A stretch of 15,857 nucleotides of DNA from Bacteroides sp. (GTDB lineage Bacteria > Bacteroidota > Bacteroidia > Bacteroidales > SM23-62), in assembly GCA_030589965.1 (NCBI GenBank), contig JAUUZM010000027.1, forward strand, positions 1 to 15,857, in the 5' to 3' direction. Position numbers and translations under genes: made by a program. Shown one piece after another: positions 13,586-15,857 of this stretch. The stretch's first letter is position 1; each line of letters opens with the position of its first letter. The notes beneath the pieces were generated by a model. That model was not told the origin of the DNA. It did no database searches and saw nothing but the letters and a program-made list of their open reading frames with translations.

Positions 13586-15180
13586 AAAACGGCTTCCAAT
13601 TGTTTATCAAGTGAAATCCGGGTATTACCAGCTTTTTCAGGAATAACATCCATAGCATATTCTGCCATTGCCAGGATAGAATAACTTGGATTTACCCCAA
13701 TGTTACCCTGAATAACAGAACCGTCGACCACATACATATTTGTAAATCCATGAACTCTTAATTGAGGATCAACCACTCCTGTACTGGCATCTTCAGACAT
13801 AGGGCATCCTCCAAGGATATGAGCCGTGGTGGAACGATTGAACAATACTTCGAGAATAATGTTTTGGGCTATTCCCCCGGTTTTCCGGGCATATCTTTCC
13901 ATAACCTGTTGTCCAATTTCAATGTAGGCCGGCACCTTTGAGTTTCCCCTGTTTTTGATGATCATTTTTCCCCCGAAAGGGCCTTTCTTCCATTTCATAG
14001 ACATGGCGTTTTCAATGTGTTGCATCACCAGCAAAATCACCAGGTTGGTGGACCAGCTCAGATCAAAGGCCATTTTCAGGAATTTTCCAGGCCGCTTTAT
14101 CATATTCCACAAAAGTTTAACAAACCGGACAGAGTTGTGCCTGGAACCGCTGGCAGAGAGCCAGAAAAAGGATTTGAGAGCATTCGAACCATCGGGGTAT
14201 TTGACTACCTCAATATGTGTGTTATCATCCGGATTAAAAACCGATGTAATGGCAAGTCCATTATTCATTTTTGCAGCAATGGAAGAAACAGCACAGAGGG
14301 TTTCAGAATTTGTAAGAATCCCGGTTCCAAGTTTCTCCGAAAGACCGGGAAGAGTTTTGTATTTATATTTTTGTTTGAGTAGAAGCTCCATGGTACCCAG
14401 TGTCCCCCCGGCCAGGACCAGTCCATCACTTTCATACACCTGTTTTTTACGCCTGAACAGGGAAGTAGAGGACCTTGTTGTAATCCTGTATTTCCCGGCA
14501 GAGCACTCAATTTTTATGACCCTGGTTTCTGCCTGAATTTGGCCTCCCATTTTTTCCGTAAAGTACAGGTAGTTTTTGTCCAATGAGTTCTTTGCATTTT
14601 CACTGCAGCCCGCCATGCAGCCCGCGCATTCTGTACAGGGGGATCGCTGTGGTCCCAGTCCCATAAAATAAGGATCCCGTTCCGTCTTATCCTCATCGAG
14701 AAACACTCCCACCTGCACATTATTAAATGTTTCGCTGCGGTTCATGTCCTCTGCGACTTCCTTTAGATACTGATCTTCAGGATTCAGTTTCGCATATTTG
14801 GTCCTGCCCATCATGAAGGATGCTTTTTCATAAAAGGGGAGAAGAGTTTTTTTCCAGTTATTGAATTTTACCCAGGAGGGGTGATTAAAAAATTCCACCG
14901 GGGGATAAAAGAGAGTATTGGCATACACCAGGCTGCCGCCACCGACCCCTACTCCAGAAAGTATACTTGCCTGGCGCTTAAATGTAAGTTTTTGAAAACC
15001 AAAAAATCGGAGAGCTGGAATCCACAGGTATTTTCTTAGGTTCCAGTTTGTTTTTGGAAAATCTTCGGCGGAGTATCTTTTACCCTTTTCTATGACCAGA
15101 ACAGAATACCCTTTCTCAGTCAGCCGCATGGCTGAAACAGATCCTCCGAAACCGGAACCTATAACTATGTAATCATACAC
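13582..15180 (-). CDS. GMC-family FAD-dependent oxidoreductase (cholesterol-oxidase-like branch)
   Basis: A 532-residue flavoprotein that should oxidise an alcohol to an aldehyde or ketone. The FAD-binding Rossmann motif GSGFGG is at residues 8-13, with the acidic strand end VLVIEKG (28-33). A second FAD contact GVGVGGGSLVYAN lies at 76-88, and VLAGGTLGTMELL at 255-267. The C-terminal catalytic part has His454 (AHILGGCPM) and Asn497 (GVNPSYS). A CxxCxxCxxxC cluster (Cys182, Cys185, Cys188, Cys192) followed by AKNSLDKNYL places it near the ChoD-like branch of GMC enzymes rather than near choline or glucose oxidases. No signal peptide is seen. It is first in the unit with the SGNH lipoprotein (4-bp overlap) and the aldehyde dehydrogenase. 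The real substrate is unknown; sterol oxidation should not be assumed. Confidence 0.9.
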   Translation of the reverse strand: MYDYIVIGSGFGGSVSAMRLTEKGYSVLVIEKGKRYSAEDFPKTNWNLRKYLWIPALRFFGFQKLTFKRQASILSGVGVGGGSLVYANTLFYPPVEFFNHPSWVKFNNWKKTLLPFYEKASFMMGRTKYAKLNPEDQYLKEVAEDMNRSETFNNVQVGVFLDEDKTERDPYFMGLGPQRSPCTECAGCMAGCSENAKNSLDKNYLYFTEKMGGQIQAETRVIKIECSAGKYRITTRSSTSLFRRKKQVYESDGLVLAGGTLGTMELLLKQKYKYKTLPGLSEKLGTGILTNSETLCAVSSIAAKMNNGLAITSVFNPDDNTHIEVVKYPDGSNALKSFFWLSASGSRHNSVRFVKLLWNMIKRPGKFLKMAFDLSWSTNLVILLVMQHIENAMSMKWKKGPFGGKMIIKNRGNSKVPAYIEIGQQVMERYARKTGGIAQNIILEVLFNRSTTAHILGGCPMSEDASTGVVDPQLRVHGFTNMYVVDGSVIQGNIGVNPSYSILAMAEYAMDVIPEKAGNTRISLDKQLEAVL

Positions 15181-15223
15181 CGTCTAAAAATAGAAAAAAG
15201 CAGGGAGACTTCCAGAGTAATGC

Positions 15224-15267
15224 ACCCCTCGCTGTAATCACACTATGTCTAAGGAAAGCAGAGGGGT
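15224..15267 (-). terminator. Weak inverted repeat after the beta-barrel gene
   Basis: The bases ACCCCTC (15224-15230) and GAGGGGT (15261-15267) are perfect inverted repeats that begin at the stop codon of the upstream gene. Three further pairs are possible across a one-base bulge. The loop is long (about 23 bases) and the T-rich tract on the minus strand comes only after a further 23 or so bases, so this is not a classical intrinsic terminator. It might end or reduce transcription between the beta-barrel gene and the GMC gene. Confidence 0.25.
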
Positions 15268-15843
15268 TTAGAACCAACCGAATTTAAAAGTCAGCAATGC
15301 ACCAGGTCCCGAAAGGTCTGAATTCGTCAGATTACTTATCTCCGGGTTAGTCCCCGTGACGATCCTGTAATGCACCCCAACTCCCAGTCGGAAGAATTTT
15401 GTAAAGTTCATTTCAAGTTCAACTGCCGGGTTAAACACAAAAACATTGTCCGGTGTTCCCCAATAGCTGAAATCTGGATCATGTTCTGAAACTGAACCCC
15501 AGCCGATTTGCGCAGAGACTGTCGGGTGAAGCGGCCGCTTGGCCATAAATGAATAGCCGGTCCAGAAACCACCATGTCCGAAGTTTAAACGGTTCCCATT
15601 TACAGGGATTCCATTGGTTAATCCTTCTCCATAACCACCAAGAAAGTAATTTCCTAGCAAGACTCCACCACCACCGCCCATCATATGGGCAAATTGACCA
15701 TTCAGGGTGGTAAAGCTCATTAAGGGTCCGCCGAAACCACTGATACGGGTGGAACCTGAAAACAGCGTCTGAATTTCACTATCCTGTGCCTTCAGTCCCC
15801 CAACGGAAAGGATAATCAATAGGGCAATAAATATTTTTTTCAT
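15268..15843 (-). CDS. Secreted glycine-rich protein, probable outer-membrane beta-barrel
   Basis: I do not recognise a named family. The 191-residue product has a clear signal peptide, MKKIFIALLIILSVGGLKA, with probable cleavage before Gln20, leaving a mature part of about 172 residues. That part is rich in glycine and aromatic residues and shows alternating amphipathic stretches. It ends in LTFKFGWF, the aromatic C-terminal residue that is typical of outer-membrane beta-barrels recognised by the BAM complex. A GGGGG run occurs near residues 56-62. The size would suit an eight-stranded barrel. The gene is 87 bp upstream of the GMC oxidoreductase gene on the same strand; an imperfect inverted repeat lies between them, so co-transcription is uncertain. 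Only 14 bases upstream of the ATG are visible, with no Shine-Dalgarno sequence. Confidence 0.75.
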   Translation of the reverse strand: MKKIFIALLIILSVGGLKAQDSEIQTLFSGSTRISGFGGPLMSFTTLNGQFAHMMGGGGGVLLGNYFLGGYGEGLTNGIPVNGNRLNFGHGGFWTGYSFMAKRPLHPTVSAQIGWGSVSEHDPDFSYWGTPDNVFVFNPAVELEMNFTKFFRLGVGVHYRIVTGTNPEISNLTNSDLSGPGALLTFKFGWF

Positions 15844-15857
15844 AGCTAATAGATTTA

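Noticed and set aside
13955..14536. Open reading frame of 193 codons on the plus strand
   Set aside because: It lies fully antisense inside the well-supported GMC oxidoreductase gene and its translation shows no recognisable domain; it is a codon-usage shadow.

Overview
The window reads as a compact stretch of a chromosome from the phylum Bacteroidota. The supporting signs are: AHQLGTP-type membrane histidine kinase and hybrid kinase architecture, an AsmA-like C-terminal-region protein, a lipoprotein with a carbohydrate-binding-like domain, general absence of Shine-Dalgarno sequences before start codons, and short intergenic gaps that contain TAnnTTTG-type -7 promoter boxes. No class or genus can be named from the sequence. 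Twelve protein genes fill almost the whole window, no gap exceeds 100 bases, and I see no rRNA, tRNA, CRISPR array, transposase or integrase.

Layout. (1) 1-4071, plus strand: the 3' part of a large AsmA-like envelope protein, a two-TM sensor histidine kinase and a U32-family (TrhP/YegQ-like) protein, with gaps of 6 and 9 bp, so probably one operon. (2) 4072-9702, minus strand, in transcription order: rsgA, a 945-residue hybrid kinase/receiver protein, mnmH, and an unrecognised 232-234-residue protein. The last of these meets the U32 gene tail to tail with no spacer. (3) 9765-10532, plus strand: exonuclease III, divergent from rsgA across a 62-bp gap with a -7-like box facing each way. (4) 10582-15180, minus strand: a tight three-gene unit in the order GMC oxidoreductase, CBM9-like/SGNH-hydrolase lipoprotein, ALDH3-type aldehyde dehydrogenase. 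(5) 15268-15843, minus strand: a small secreted, glycine-rich, probably outer-membrane beta-barrel protein.

How the genes may work together. U32/TrhP-type proteins and MnmH both act on wobble uridine 34 of tRNAs in organisms where they have been studied. RsgA acts in 30S subunit maturation, so the middle of the window leans towards translation. The GMC-SGNH-ALDH unit could form an ester to alcohol to aldehyde to acid route; the tail of the ALDH resembles fatty aldehyde dehydrogenases, so a lipid-like substrate is possible, but this is inference.

The most unusual single gene is the hybrid kinase. Its phosphoacceptor histidine position is Gln440, its G2 ATP-lid motif is lost and its first receiver is degenerate, while its last receiver keeps every canonical catalytic residue. 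It looks like a pseudokinase scaffold that feeds, or is fed by, another kinase. An intact receiver-less kinase is encoded about 3 kb away on the other strand, but no functional link is shown by the sequence.
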